From Colletes latitarsis (taxonomy: Eukaryota; Arthropoda; Insecta; Hymenoptera; Colletidae): a stretch of 64,000 nucleotides of DNA. Below are positions 1 to 12,526 of this stretch, one piece after another. The notes below the pieces were generated by a model that was not told the DNA's origin, ran no database searches, and saw only the letters and a list, made by a program, of their open reading frames with translations. The stretch is from contig NW_027488366.1 of assembly GCF_051014445.1 (NCBI RefSeq), positions 21,718,001 through 21,782,000 on the forward strand, written 5' to 3'. Each line of letters starts with the position of its first letter. The first letter of the stretch is position 1. Position numbers and translations under genes: made by a program.

Positions 1-538
1 GGGCAAATCCTAGACCTAACCCAGACCTAACATGCGTTATCCTATAAAATATTTATCAAGACCAGGTTTAATTGATTGTTTCAGTGTGGTACCACATTAC
101 TACCTGATCCACACCAGAAAAAAACCCAAGACCCGTTCAACAAGTATGTGAAAAACGCGAAAGTATGAGCCTGATGAGGGCAAATCCCAGACCTATCCCA
201 GACATAAATTGCGTTATCCTCTAAAATATTAATCGAAACCAGGTTGAATTGACTGTTTTAGTGTGGTACCACTTTACTACGTGATCCAAAGTAGAAAAAA
301 CCCCCGATGAGGTCAACATGTATGTTAAAACTGCGAAAGTATGACCCTGATGAGGCCAAATCCGAGGCCTAACCTAGACCTAACATGCGTTATCCTCTAG
401 AATATTGATCCAAACCAGGTTTAGTGGACTGTTTCAGTGTGGTACCACATTACTATGTGATCCAAACCAGAAAATAACCCAGGATCTGTTCAACGAGTAT
501 GTGAAGTGTGCGAAAGTATGAGTCTGATGAGGGCAAAT

Positions 539-560
539 CCCAGACCTATCCCAGACCTAA
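539..560 (+). repeat. Internal 11-bp tandem duplication within the monomer (example)
   Basis: CCCAGACCTAT (539-549) is followed directly by CCCAGACCTAA (550-560). Most monomers carry this pair or a diverged version such as CCCAGGCCTAACCTAGACCTAAC. The two halves suggest that the tail of the monomer grew by duplication of an 11-bp unit. One monomer and its segmental copy (17068-17078, 23391-23401) have only one unit. Confidence 0.8.
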
Positions 561-964
561 CATGCGTTATCCTCTAAAATATTTATCAAGACCAGGTTTA
601 ATTGACTGTTTCAGTGTTGTACTTCATTACTACGTGATGCAATCCAGAAACAGCCCATGATCTAGCCATGAAGTATGAGAAATATGCGAAAGTATGAGCC
701 TGATGAGGACAAATCCTAGACCTAAGCCTGACCTAACATGCGTTGTTCTCTAAAATATTTATCAAAACCAGGTTTAATTGATTGTATCAGTGTGGTACCA
801 CACTACTACGTGACCCAAACCGGAAAAAACCCAGGATCTAGCCATCAAGTATGAGAAATATGCGAATGTATGAGCCTGATGAGGGCGAATCCCAGACCTA
901 TCCCAGACCTAACTTGCGTTATCCTCTAAAATATTGATCCAAACCAGGTTTAGTGGACTGTTTC

Positions 965-980
965 AGTGTGGTACCACACT
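965..980. other. Example of the central 16-bp perfect palindrome
   Basis: AGTGTGGTACCACACT reads the same on both strands. It lies at monomer positions 52-67 and contains the GGTACC hexamer. Other intact 16-bp copies include 35250-35265 and 48631-48646. The commoner form has CACATT on the right and keeps a 12-bp perfect core, TGTGGTACCACA. Two monomer classes lose symmetry: GTGGTCCCAC monomers and GTTGTACTTC monomers. The dyad could be a binding site for a dimeric protein or a cruciform-prone centre; both are inference. Confidence 0.85.
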
Positions 981-999
981 ACTACGTGACCCAAACCGG

Positions 1000-2586
1000 A
1001 AAAAACCCAGGATCTGTTCAACAAGTATGTGAAAAACGCGAAAGTATGAGCCTGATGAGGGCAAATCCCAGACCTATCCAAGACCTAACTTGCGTTGTCC
1101 TCTAAGATATTGATGGAAACCAGGTTTAATCGACTGTTTCAGTGTTGTACTTCATTACTACGTGATGCAATCCAGAAAAAGCCCAGGATCTAGCCATCAA
1201 GTATGAGAAATATGCGAAAGAATGAGCCTGATGAGAGCAAATCCCAGACCTAACCTAGACCTAACATGAATTATTCTCTAAAATATTGATCGAAACCAGG
1301 TTTAATTGACTGTTTCAGTGTTGCACTTCGTTACTACGTGATCCAAACCAGTAAAAACCCAGGATCCGTTCAACAACTATGTGAAGAATGCGAAAGTATG
1401 AGTGTGATGAGTGAAAAACCCCGGCCTAACCTAGACCTAACATGCGTTATCCTCAAAAATATTGAATGAAATCTGGTTTAATCGTCTGTTTCAGTGTGGT
1501 ACCACATTACTATGTGATCCAAACCAGAAAATAACCCAGGATCTGTTCAACGAGTATGTGAAGTGTGCGAAAGTATGAGTCTGATGAGGGCAAATCCCAG
1601 AACTATCCCAGAGCTAACATGCGTTATCCTCTAAAATATTTATCAAGACCAGGTTTAATTGAATGTTTCAGTGTGGTACCACATTCCTACGTGAACCAAA
1701 CCAGAAAAAACCCTGTATCTGATCAACAAGTATGTGAAGAATGCTAAAGTATGAGTCTGATGAGTGAAAATCCCAGGGCTAACCTAGACCTAACATGCGT
1801 TATCCTCTAAAATATTGATCCAAGCCAGGTTTAATGGACTGTTTCAGTTTGGTACCACTTTACTGCGTGATCCAAAGCAGAAAAAACCCTCGATCAGGTC
1901 AACATATATGTTAAAACTGCGAAAGTATGACCCTGATGTGGGCAAATCCCAGGCCTAACCTAGACCTAACATGCGTTGTCCTCTAAAATATTTATCAAGA
2001 CCAGGTTTAATTGACTGTTTCAGTGTTGCACTTCATTACTACGTCATCCAAACTAGTAAAAACCCAGGATCCGTTCAACAGGTATGTGAAGCATGCGAAA
2101 GTATGAGTCTGATGAGTGAAAATCCCAGACCTAACCTAGACCTAACATGAGTTATCCTCAAAAATATTCATCGAAACCCGGTTTAATCGAATGTTTCAGT
2201 GTGGTACCACATTACTATGTGATCCAAACCAGAAAATAACCCAGGATCTGTTCAACGAGTATGTGAAGTGTGCGAAAGTATGAGTCCGATGGGGGCAAAT
2301 CCCAGACCCATCCCAGACCTAACATGCGTTATCCTCTAAAATATTTATCAAGACCATGTTTAATTGATTGTTTCAGTGTGGTTCCACATTACTACGTGAT
2401 CCAAACCAGAAAAAAACCCAGGATCCGTTCAACAAGTATGTGAAGAATGCGAAAGTATGAGTCTGATGTGTGAAAATCCCAGACCTAACCTAGACCTAAC
2501 ATACGTTATCCTCTAAAATATTGATCCAAATCAGGTTTGATGGACTGTTTCCGTGTGGTGCCACACTACTACGTGATTCAAACCAG
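1000..2586 (+). repeat. Nine-monomer higher-order unit, copy 1 (1,587 bp)
   Basis: This block matches the next 1,587 bp at a constant offset. Shared private variants include CCCCGGCCTAACC near 1418, AACTATCCCAGAGC near 1600, TGCTAAAGTATG at 1742 and GTCCGATGGGGG near 2285. Nine monomers plus 3 bp make the offset. Part of it (to about 1750) also recurs at 8482-9842, and 1630-2130 recurs at about 10240-10740, so the block was sampled more than once by earlier exchanges. Confidence 0.88.
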
Positions 2587-4305
2587 AAAAAACCCAGGAT
2601 CTGTTCAACAAGTATGTGAAAAAGGCGAAAGTATGAGCCTGATGAGGGCAAATCCCAGACCTATCCCAGACCTAACTTGCGTTGTCCTCTAAGATATTGA
2701 TGGAAACCAGGTTTAATCGACTGTTTCAGTGTTGTACTTCATTACTACGTGATGCAATCCAGAAAAAGCCCAGGATCTAGCCATCAAGTATGAGAAATAT
2801 GCGAAAGAATGAGCCTGATGAGAGCAAATCCCAGACCTAACCTAGACCTAACATGAATTATTCTCTAAAATATTGATCGAAACCAGGTTTAATTGACTGT
2901 TTCAGTGTTGCACTTCGTTACTACGTGATCCAAACCAGTAAAAACCCAGGATCCGTTCAACAACTATGTGAAGAATGCGAAAGTATGAGTGTGATGAGTG
3001 AAAAACCCCGGCCTAACCTAGACCTAACATGCGTTATCCTCAAAAATATTGAACGAAATCTGGTTTAATCGTCTGTTTCAGTGTGGTACCACATTACTAT
3101 GTGATCCAAACCAGAAAATAACCCAGGATCTGTACAACGAGTATGTGAAGTGTGCGAAAGTATGAGTCTGATGAGGGCAAATCCCAGAACTATCCCAGAG
3201 CTAACATGCGTTATCCTCTAAAATATTTATCAAGACCAGGTTTAATTGAATGTTTCAGTGTGGTACCACATTACTACGTGAACCAAACCAGAAAAAACCC
3301 TGTATCTGATCAACAAGTATGTGAAGAATGCTAAAGTATGAGTCTGATGAGTGAAAATCCCAGGCCTAACCTAGACCTAACATGCGTTATCCTCAAAAAT
3401 ATTGATCGAAACCTGGTTTAATCGACTGTTTCAGTGTGGTACCACATTATTACGTGACGCAAACCAGAAAAAACCCAGGATCTGTTCAACATATATGTTA
3501 AAACTGCAAAAGTATGACCCTGATGTGGGCAAATCCCAGGCCTAACCTAGACCTAACATGCGTTGTCCTCTAAAATATTTATCAAGACCAGGTTTAATTG
3601 ACTGTTTCAGTGTTGCACTTCATTACTACGTCATCCAAACTAGTAAAAACCCAGGATCCGTTCAACAGGTATGTGAAGCATGCGAAAGTATGAGTCTGAT
3701 GAGTGAAAATCCCAGACCTAACCTAGACCTAACATGAGTTATCCTCAAAAATATTCATCGAAACCTGGTTTAATCGAATGTTTCAGTGTGGTACCACATT
3801 ACTATGTGATCCAAACCAGAAAATAACCCAGGATCTGTTCAACGAGTATGTGAAGTGTGCGAAAGTATGAGTCCGATGGGGGCAAATCCCAGACCCATCC
3901 CAGACCTAACATGCGTTATCCTCTAAAATATTTATCAAGACCATGTTTAATTGATTGTTTCAGTGTGGTTCCACATTACTACGTGATCCAAACCAGAAAA
4001 AAACCCAGGATCCGTTCAACAAGTATGTGAAGAATGCGAAAGTATGAGTCTGATGAGTGAAAATCCCAGACCTAACCTAGACCTAACATACGTTATCCTC
4101 TAAAATATTGATCCAAATCAGGTTTGATGGACTGCTTCCGTGTGGTGCCACACTACTACGTGATTCAAACCAGAAAAAACCCAGGATCTGTTCAACAAGT
4201 ATGTGAAAAAGGCGAAAGTATGAGCCTGATGAGGGCAAATCCCAGACCTATCCCAGACCTAACTTGCGTTGTCCTCTAAGATATTGATGGAAACCAGGTT
4301 TAATT
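2587..4305 (+). repeat. Nine-monomer higher-order unit, copy 2 with start of a third
   Basis: Copy 2 runs to about 4173. The first about 130 bp of a third copy follow, to about 4305, where it departs with TTTCATTGTTGCAC. Identity to copy 1 is high except in one monomer: 3395-3485 differs throughout from its counterpart 1808-1898, while sequence on both sides keeps the 1,587-bp offset. That pattern suggests a short conversion tract. Confidence 0.87.
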
Positions 4306-7300
4306 GACTGTTTCATTGTTGCACTTCATTACTACGTGAAGCAATCCAGAAATAGCCTAGGATCTAGTCATCAAGTATGAGAAATATGCGAAAGAATGAG
4401 CCTGATGAGAGCAAATCCCAGACCTAACCTAGAACTAACATGAATTATTCTCTAAAATATTGGTCGAAACCAGGTTTAATTGACTGTTTCAGTGTGGTCC
4501 CACATTACTACGTGATCCAAACCAGAAAAAACCCAGGATCCGTTCAACAAGTATGTGAAGAATACGAAAGCATGTGTCTGATGAGTGAAAATCCCTGGCC
4601 TAACCTAGACCTAACATGCGTTATCCTCTAAAATATTGATCGAAACCAGTTTTAATTGACTGTTTCAGCGTGGTACCACATTACTACGTGATACAATCCA
4701 GAAACAGCCCAGGATCTAGTCATGAAGTATGAGAAATATGTGAAAGAAAGAGCCTGCTGAGAGCAAATCCCAGACCTAACCTAGACCTAACGTGAAATAT
4801 TCTGCAAAACATTGATCGAAACCAGGTGTAATTGAGTGCTTCAGTGTGGTCCCACATTACTACGTGATCCAAACCAGAAAAAACCCAGGATCCGTTCAAC
4901 AAGTACGTGAAGAATGCGAAAGTATGAGTCTGATGAGTGAAGATCCCAGACCTAACCTAGACCTAACATACGTTATCCTCTAAAATATTGATCCAAATCA
5001 GGTTTGATGGACTGTTTCCGTGTGGTGCCACACTACTACGCGATCCAAACCAGAAAAAACCCAGGATCAGTTCAACAAGTATGTGAAAAACGCGAAAGTA
5101 TGAGCCTGATGAGGGCGAATCCCAGACCTATCCCAGACCTAGCTTGCGTTATCCTCTAAAATATTGATCGAAACCAGTTTTAATTGACTGTTTCAGCGTG
5201 GTACCACATTACTACGTGATACAATCCAGAAACAGCCCAGGATCTAGTCATGAAGTATGAGAAATATGCGAAAGAAAGAGCCTGCTGAGAGCAAATCCCA
5301 GACCTAACCTAGACCTAACATGCGTTATCCTCAAAAATATTGATCGAAACCTGGTTTAATCGACTGCTTCAGTGAGGTACCACATTACTATGTGATCCAA
5401 ACCAGAAAATAACCCAGGATCTGTTCAACGAGTATCTGGAGTGTGCGAAAGTATGAGTCTGATGAGGGCAAATCCCAGACCTATCCCAGACCTAACATGC
5501 GTTATCCTCTAAAATATTTATCAATACCAGGTTTAATTGGTTGTTTCAGTGTGATCCCACATTACTACGTGATCCAAACCAGAAAAAACCCAGGATCCGT
5601 TCAGAAAGTATGTGAAGAATGCGAAAGTATGAGTCTGATGAGTGAAAATCCCAGACCTAACCTAGACCTAACATGCGTTATCCTCTAAAATATTTATCAT
5701 GACCAGGTTTAATTGATTGTTTCAGTGTGGTCCCACATTACTACGTGATCCAAACCAGAAAAAACCCAGGATCTGTTCAACAAGTATGTGAAAAACGCGA
5801 AAGTATGAGCCTGATGAGAGCAAATCCCAGACCTCTCCCAGCCCTAACTTGCGTTGTCCTCTAAGATATTGATGGAAACCAGGTTTAATTGACTGTTTCA
5901 GTGTTGTACTTCATTACTACGTGATGCAATCCAGAAAAAGCCCAGGATCTAGCCATCAAGTATGAGAAATATGCGAAAGAATGAGCCTGATGAGAGCAAA
6001 TCCCAGACCTAACCTAGACCTAACATGCGTTGTCCTCTAAAATATTGATGGAAACCAGGTTTAATTGACTGTTTCAGTGTTGTACTTCATTACTACGTGA
6101 CGCAATCCAGAAAAAGCCCAGGATCTAGCCATCAAGTATGGGAAATATGCGAAAGAATGAGCCTGATGAGAGCAAATCCCAGTCCTAACCTAGACATAAC
6201 ACGAATTATTCTCTAAAATATTGATCAAAACCAGGTTTAATTGACAATTTCAGTGTGGTACCACACTACTACGTGCCCCAAACCGGAAAAAACCCAGGAT
6301 CTGTTCAACAAGTGTGTGAAAAACGTGAAAGTGTGAGCCTGTTGAGGGCAAATCCCAGACCTATCCCTGACCTAACTTGCGTTGTCCTCTATGATATTGA
6401 TGGAAACCAGGTTTAATTGACTGTTTCAGTGTTGTACTTCATTACTACGTGATGCAATCCAGAAAAAGCCCAGGATCTAGCCATCAAGTATGAGAAATAT
6501 GCGAAAGTATGAGCCTGATGTGGGCGAATCCCAGACCTATCCCAGACCTAACATGCGTTATCCTCTAAAATAGATATAATGACCAGGTTTAATTGATTGT
6601 TTCAGTGTGGTCCCACATTACTACGTGATCCAAAGCAGAAAAAACCCTCGCTCAGGTCAACATGTATGTAAAAACTGCGGAAGTATGACCCTGATGAGGG
6701 CAAATCCCAGGCCTAACCTAGACCTAACATGCGTTGTCCTCTAAAATATTGATGGAAACCAGGTTTAATTGACTGTTTCAGTGTTGTACTTCATTACTAC
6801 GTGATGCAATCCAGAAAAAGCCCAGGATCTAGCCATCAAGTATGGGAAATATGCGAAAGAATGAGTTTGATGAGAGCAAATCCCAGACCTAACCTAGACA
6901 TAACACGAATTATTCTCTAAAATATTGATCAAAACCAGGTTTAATTGACAATTTCAGTGTGGTACCACATTACTACGTGATCCAATCCAGAAATAGCCCA
7001 GGATCCAGCCATAAAGTATGAGAAATATGCGAAAGTGTTAGCCTGATGGGGGCAAATCCTAGACCTAACCCAGACCTAACATGCGTCATCCTCTAAAATA
7101 TTTATCAAGACCAGGTTTAATTGAATGTTTCAGTGTGGTACCACATTACTACGTGATCCAAACCAGTTAAAACCCAGGATCCGTTCAACAAGTATGTGAG
7201 GAATGCGAAAGTATGAGTCTGATGTGTGAAAAACCCCGGCCTAACCTAGACCTAACCTGCGTTATCCTCGAAACCTGGTTTATTCGACTGTTTCAGTGTG

Positions 7301-8481
7301 GTACCACATTACTATGTGATCCAAACCAGAAAATAACCCAGGATCTGTTCAACGAGTATGTGAAGTGTGCGAAAGTATGAGTCTGATGAGGGCAAATCCC
7401 AGACCTATCCCAGACCTAACATGCGTTATCCTCTAAAATAATTATCAATACCAGGTTTAATTGATTGTTTCAGTGTGGTCCCACATTACTACGTGATCCA
7501 AACCAGAAAAAACCCAGGATCCGTTCAAAAAGTATGTGAAGAATGCGAAAGTATGAGTCTGATGAGAGCAAATCCCAGACCTAACCTAGACCTAACATGA
7601 ATTATTCTCTAAAATACTTATCATGACCAGGTTTAATTGATTGTTTCAGGGAGGTACCACATTACTACGTGACCCAATCCAGAAATAGCCCAGGATCCAG
7701 CCATGAAGTATGAGAAATATGCGAAAGTATGAGCCTGATGGAGGCAAATCCTAGACCTAACCCAGACCTAACATGCGTCATCCTCTAAAATATTTATCAA
7801 GACCAGGTTTAATTGAATGTTTCAGTGTGGTACCACATTACTACGTGATCCAAACCAGTAAAAACCCAGGATCCGTTCAAAAAGTATCTGAAGAATGCGA
7901 AAGTATGAGTCTGATGAGTGAAAATCCCAGACCTAACCTAGACCTAACATGCGTTATCCTCTAAAATATTGATCCAAACCAGGTTTAATGGACTGTTTCA
8001 GTGTGGTACCACACTACTACGTGATCCAAACCAGAAAAAAACCAGGATCTGTTCAACAAGTATGTGAAAAACGCGAAAGTATGAGCCTGATGAGGGCAAA
8101 TCCCAGACCTATCCCAGACCTAACTTGCGTTGTCCTCTAAGATATTGATGGAAACCAGGTTTAATTGACTGTTTCAGTGTTGTACTTCATTACTACGTGA
8201 TGCAATCCAGAAACAGCCCAGGATCTAGCCATGAAGTATGAGAAATATGCGAAAGTATGAGCCTGATGAGGGCAAATCCTAGACCTAAGCCAGACCTAAC
8301 ATGCGTTGTCCTCTAAAATATTTATCAAAACCAGGTTTAATTGATTGTATCAGCGTGGTCCCACATTACTACGTGATGCAATCCAGAAAAAGCCCAGGAT
8401 CTAGCCATCAAGTATGAGAAATATGCGAAAGAATGAGCCTGATGAGGGCGAATCCCAGACCTATCCCAGACCTAACTTGCG
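4306..8481 (+). repeat. Mixed monomers with local trimer and tetramer duplications
   Basis: About 24 monomers without one dominant higher-order unit. Local duplications are visible. About 4630-4775 matches 5158-5303 at 528 bp (shared GAAACCAGTTTTAATTG, GGATCTAGTCATGAAG and AGCCTGCTGAGAGC). About 6005-6250 matches 6709-6954 at 704 bp (shared TAACACGAATTATTC and TTGACAATTTCAG). A monomer near 7269 lacks 12 bp. CATGCGTCATCC is shared by the monomers at 7081 and 7773. No gene or mobile element is seen. Confidence 0.85.
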
Positions 8482-9842
8482 TTATCCTCTAGAATATTGA
8501 TCCAAACCAGGTTTAGTGGACTGTTTCAGTGTGGTACCACATTACTATGTGATCCAAACCAGAAAATAACCCAGGATCTGTTCAACGAGTATGTGAAGTG
8601 TGCGAAAGTATGAGTCTGATGAGGGCAAATCCCAGACCTATCCCAGACCTAACATGCGTTATCCTCTAAAATATTTATCAAGACCAGGTTTAATTGACTG
8701 TTTCAGTGTTGTACTTCATTACTACGTGATGCAATCCAGAAACAGCCCAGGATCTAGCCATGAAGTATGAGAAATATGCGAAAGTATGAGCCTGATGAGG
8801 ACAAATCCTAGACCTAAGCCTGACCTAACATGCGTTGTTCTCTAAAATATTTATCAAAACCAGGTTTAATTGATTGTATCAGTGTGGTACCACACTACTA
8901 CGTGACCCAAACCGGAAAAAACCCAGGATCTAGCCATCAAGTATGAGAAATATGCGAATGTATGAGCCTGATGAGGGCGAATCCCAGACCTATCCCAGAC
9001 CTAACTTGCGTTATCCTCTAAAATATTGATCCAAACCAGGTTTAGTGGACTGTTACAGTGTGGTACCACACTACTACGTGACCCAAACCGGAAAAAACCC
9101 AGGATCTGTTCAACAAGTATGTGAAAAACGCGAAAGTATGAGCCTGATGAGGGCAAATCCCAGACCTATCCAAGACCTAACTTGCGTTGTCCTCTAAGAT
9201 ATTGATGGAAACCAGGTTTAATCGACTGTTTCAGTGTTGTACTTCATTACTACGTGATGCAATCCAGAAAAAGCCCAGGATCTACCCATCAAGTATGAGA
9301 AATATGCGAAAGAATGAGCCTGATGAGAGCAAATCCCAGACCTAACCTAGACCTAACATGAATTATTCTCTAAAATATTGATGGAAACCAGGTTTAATTG
9401 ACTGTTTCAGTGTTGCACTTCGTTACTACGTGATCCAAACCAGTAAAAACCCAGGATCCGTTCAACAACTATGTGAAGAATGCGAAAGTATGAGTGTGAT
9501 GAGTGAAAAACCCCGGCCTAACCTAGACCTAACATGCGTTATCCTCAAAAATATTGATCGAAATCTGGTTTAATCGTCTGTTTCAGTGTGGTACCACATT
9601 ACTATGTGATCCAAACCAGAAAATAACCCAGGATCTGTTCAACGAGTATGTGAAGTGTGCGAAAGTATGAGTCTGATGAGGGCAAATCCCAGAACTATCC
9701 CAGAGCTAACATGCGTTATCCTCTAAAATATTTATCAAGACCAGGTTTAATTGAATGTTTCAGTGTGGTACCACATTACTACGTGAACCAAACCAGAAAA
9801 AACCCTGTATCTGTTCAACAAGTATGTGAAGAATGCTAAAGT
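8482..9842 (+). repeat. Distant second copy of the 0.39-1.75 kb block
   Basis: It matches 390-1750 at a constant offset of 8,092 bp (46 monomers minus 4 bp), including GATGAGGACAAATCC, CCTAAGCCTGACC and GCGAATGTATGAG. Homology stops where a 9-bp deletion occurs (9842-9843). The copy lies outside the tandem series at 1.0-4.3 kb, so it reflects a larger-scale duplication or exchange with material between the two having changed since. Confidence 0.85.
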
Positions 9843-12526
9843 ATGAGTGAAAATCCCAGGGCTAACCTAGACCTAACATGCGTTATCCTAAAAAATATTG
9901 TTCGAAACCAGGTTCAATCGACTGTTACAGTGTGGTACCACACTACTACGTGACCCAAACCGGAAAAAACCCAGGATCTAGCCATCAAGTATGAGAAATA
10001 TGCGAAAGTATGAGCCTGGTGAGGGCGAATCCCAGACCTATCCCAAACCTAACTTGCGTTATCCACTAAAATATTGATCGAAATCAGGTTTAATTGATTG
10101 TTTCAGCGTGGTACCACATTACTACGTGATACAATCCAGAAACAGCCCAGGGTCTAGCCATGAAGTATGAGAAATATGCGAAAGTATGAGCCTGATGAGG
10201 GCAAATCCAAGACCTAACCCAAACCTACCATGCGTTATCCTCTAAAATATTTATCAAGACCAGGTTTAATTGAATGTTTCAGTGTGGTACCACATTACTA
10301 CGTGAACCAAACCAGAAAAAACCCTGTATCTGTTCAACAAGTATGTGAAGAATGCTAAAGTATGAGTCTGATGAGTGAAAATCCCAGGGCTAACCTAGAC
10401 CTAACATGCGTTATCCTCTAAAATATTGATCCAAGCCAGGTTTAATGGACCGTTTCAGTTTGGTACCACTTTACTGCGTGATCCAAAGCAGAAAAAACCC
10501 TCGATAAGGTCAACATATATGTTAAAACTGCGAAAGTATGACCCTGATGTGGGCAAATCCCAGGCCTAACCTAGACCTAACATGCGTTGTCCTCTAAAAT
10601 ATTGATGGAAACCAGGTTTAATTGACTGTTTCAGTGTTGCACTTCATTACTACGTCATCCAAACTAGTAAAAACCCAGGATCCGTTCAACAGGTATGTGA
10701 AGCATGCGAAGGTATGAGTCTGATGAGTGAAAATCCCAGACCTATCCCAGACCTAACTTGCGATGTCCTCTAAGATATTGATGGAAACCAGGTTTAATTG
10801 ACTGTTTCATTGTTGCACTTCATTACTACGTGAAGCAATCCAGAAATAGCCCAGGATCTAGCCATCAAGTATGAGAAATATGCGAAAGAATGAGCCTGAT
10901 GAGGGCAAATCCAAGACCTAACCCAAACCTACCATGCGTTATCCTCTAAAATATTTATCAAGACCAGGTTTAATTGAATGTTTCAGTGTGGTACCACATT
11001 ACTACGTGAACCAAACCAGAAAAAACCCTGTATCTGTTCAACAAGTATGTGAAGAATGCTAAAGTATGAGTCTGATGAGTGAAAATCCCAGGGCTAACCT
11101 AGACCTAACATACGTTATCCTCTAAAATATTGATCCAAATCAGGTTTGATGGACTGTTTCCGTGTGGTGCCACACTACTACGTGATTCAAACCAGAAAAA
11201 ACCCAGGATCTGTTCAACAAGCATGTGAGGAACGCGAAAGTATGAGTCTGATGAGTGAAAATCCCAGGCCTAACCTAGACCTAACATGCGTTATCCTCTA
11301 AATTATTGATCGAAACCTGGTTTAATCGACTGTTTCAGTGTGGTACCACACTACTACGTGACCCAAACCAGAAAAAACCCAGGATCTGTTCAACAAGTAT
11401 GTGAAAAACGCGAAAGTATGAGCCTGATGAGGGCAAATCCCAGACCTATCCCAGACCAAACTTGCGTTATCCTCTAAAATATTGATCGAAACCAGGTTTA
11501 ATCGACTGTCTCAGTGTGGTACCACATTGCTACGTGATCCAAACCAGAAAAAACCCAGGATCCGTTCTACAAGTATGTGAAGAATACGAAAGCATGTGTC
11601 TGATGAGTGAAAATCCCAGGCCTAACCTAGACCTAACATGCGTTATCCTCAAAAATATTGATCGAAACCTGGTTTAATCGACTGTTTCAGTGTGGTACCA
11701 CATTACTACATGGCCCAAACCAGAAAAAACCCAGGATCTGTTCAACAAGTATGTGAAAAACGCGAAAGTATGAGCCTGATGAGGGCAAATCCCAGACCTA
11801 TCCCAGACCTAACTTGCCTTATCCTCTAAAATATTGATCGAAACCAGGTTTAATTGACTGTTTCAGTGTGGTACCACATTACTACGTGTCCAATCCAGAA
11901 ATAGCCCAGGATCTAGCCATGAAGTATGAGAAACATGCGAAAGTATGAGCCTGACGAGGGCAAAGCCTAGACCTAACCCAGACCTAACATGCGTTATCCT
12001 CTAAAATATTTATCATGACCAGGTTTAATTGACTGTTTCAGTGTGGTCCCACATTACTACGTGATCCAAACCAGAAAAAACCCAGGATCAGTTCAACAAG
12101 TACGTGAAAAACGCGAAAGTATGAGCCTGATGAGGGCAAATCCCAGACCTATCCCAGACCAAACTTGCGTTATCCTCTAAAATCTGGATCGAAACCAGGT
12201 TTAATCGACTGTCTCAGTGTGGTACCACATTGCTACGTGTTCCAAACCAGAAAAAACCCAGGATCAGTTCAACAAGTACGTGAAAAACGCGAAAGTATGA
12301 GCCTGATGAGGGCAAATCCCAGACCTATCCCAGACGTAACTTGCGTTATCCTCTAAAATATTGATCGAAACCAGGTTTAATTGACTGTTTCAGTGTGGTA
12401 CCGCATTACTACGTGGTGCAATCCAGAAAAAGTGCAGGATCTAGCCATCAAGTATGAGAAAAATGCGAAAGAATGAGCCTGATGAGAGCAAATCCCAGAC
12501 CTAACCTAGACCTAACATGAATTATT
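9843..12526 (+). repeat. Mixed monomers between the first and second domains
   Basis: About 15 monomers. 10240-10740 resembles 1630-2130. A segment of about 190 bp near 10201 recurs near 10905 (704 bp apart; shared AATCCAAGACC, CCAAACCTACC and GAACCAAACC). 11430-11950 resembles about 15480-15995 (shared CACATTGCTACGTG and AATACGAAAGCATGTGTC). The first monomers with GTGGTACCGCATT, a mark of the next domain, appear near 12400. No gene is seen. Confidence 0.83.

Larger units (their letters stand above)
1..999 (+). repeat. Left-edge monomers, partly shared with 8.5-9.1 kb
   Basis: About 5.7 monomers. From about 390 onward they match the segment starting at about 8482 at an offset of 8,092 bp, including private variants such as CTCTAGAATATTG, TTTAGTGGACTG and GATGAGGACAAATCC. 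The first 390 bases include a monomer with the third-type module (GTCAACATGTATGTTAAAAC, about 310-330). No gene or other element is seen. Confidence 0.85.

Noticed and set aside
4720..4902. 60-codon open frame on the minus strand
   Set aside because: A single chance frame in one monomer and part of the next. Equivalent positions in other monomers are closed, and no promoter or family similarity is apparent.
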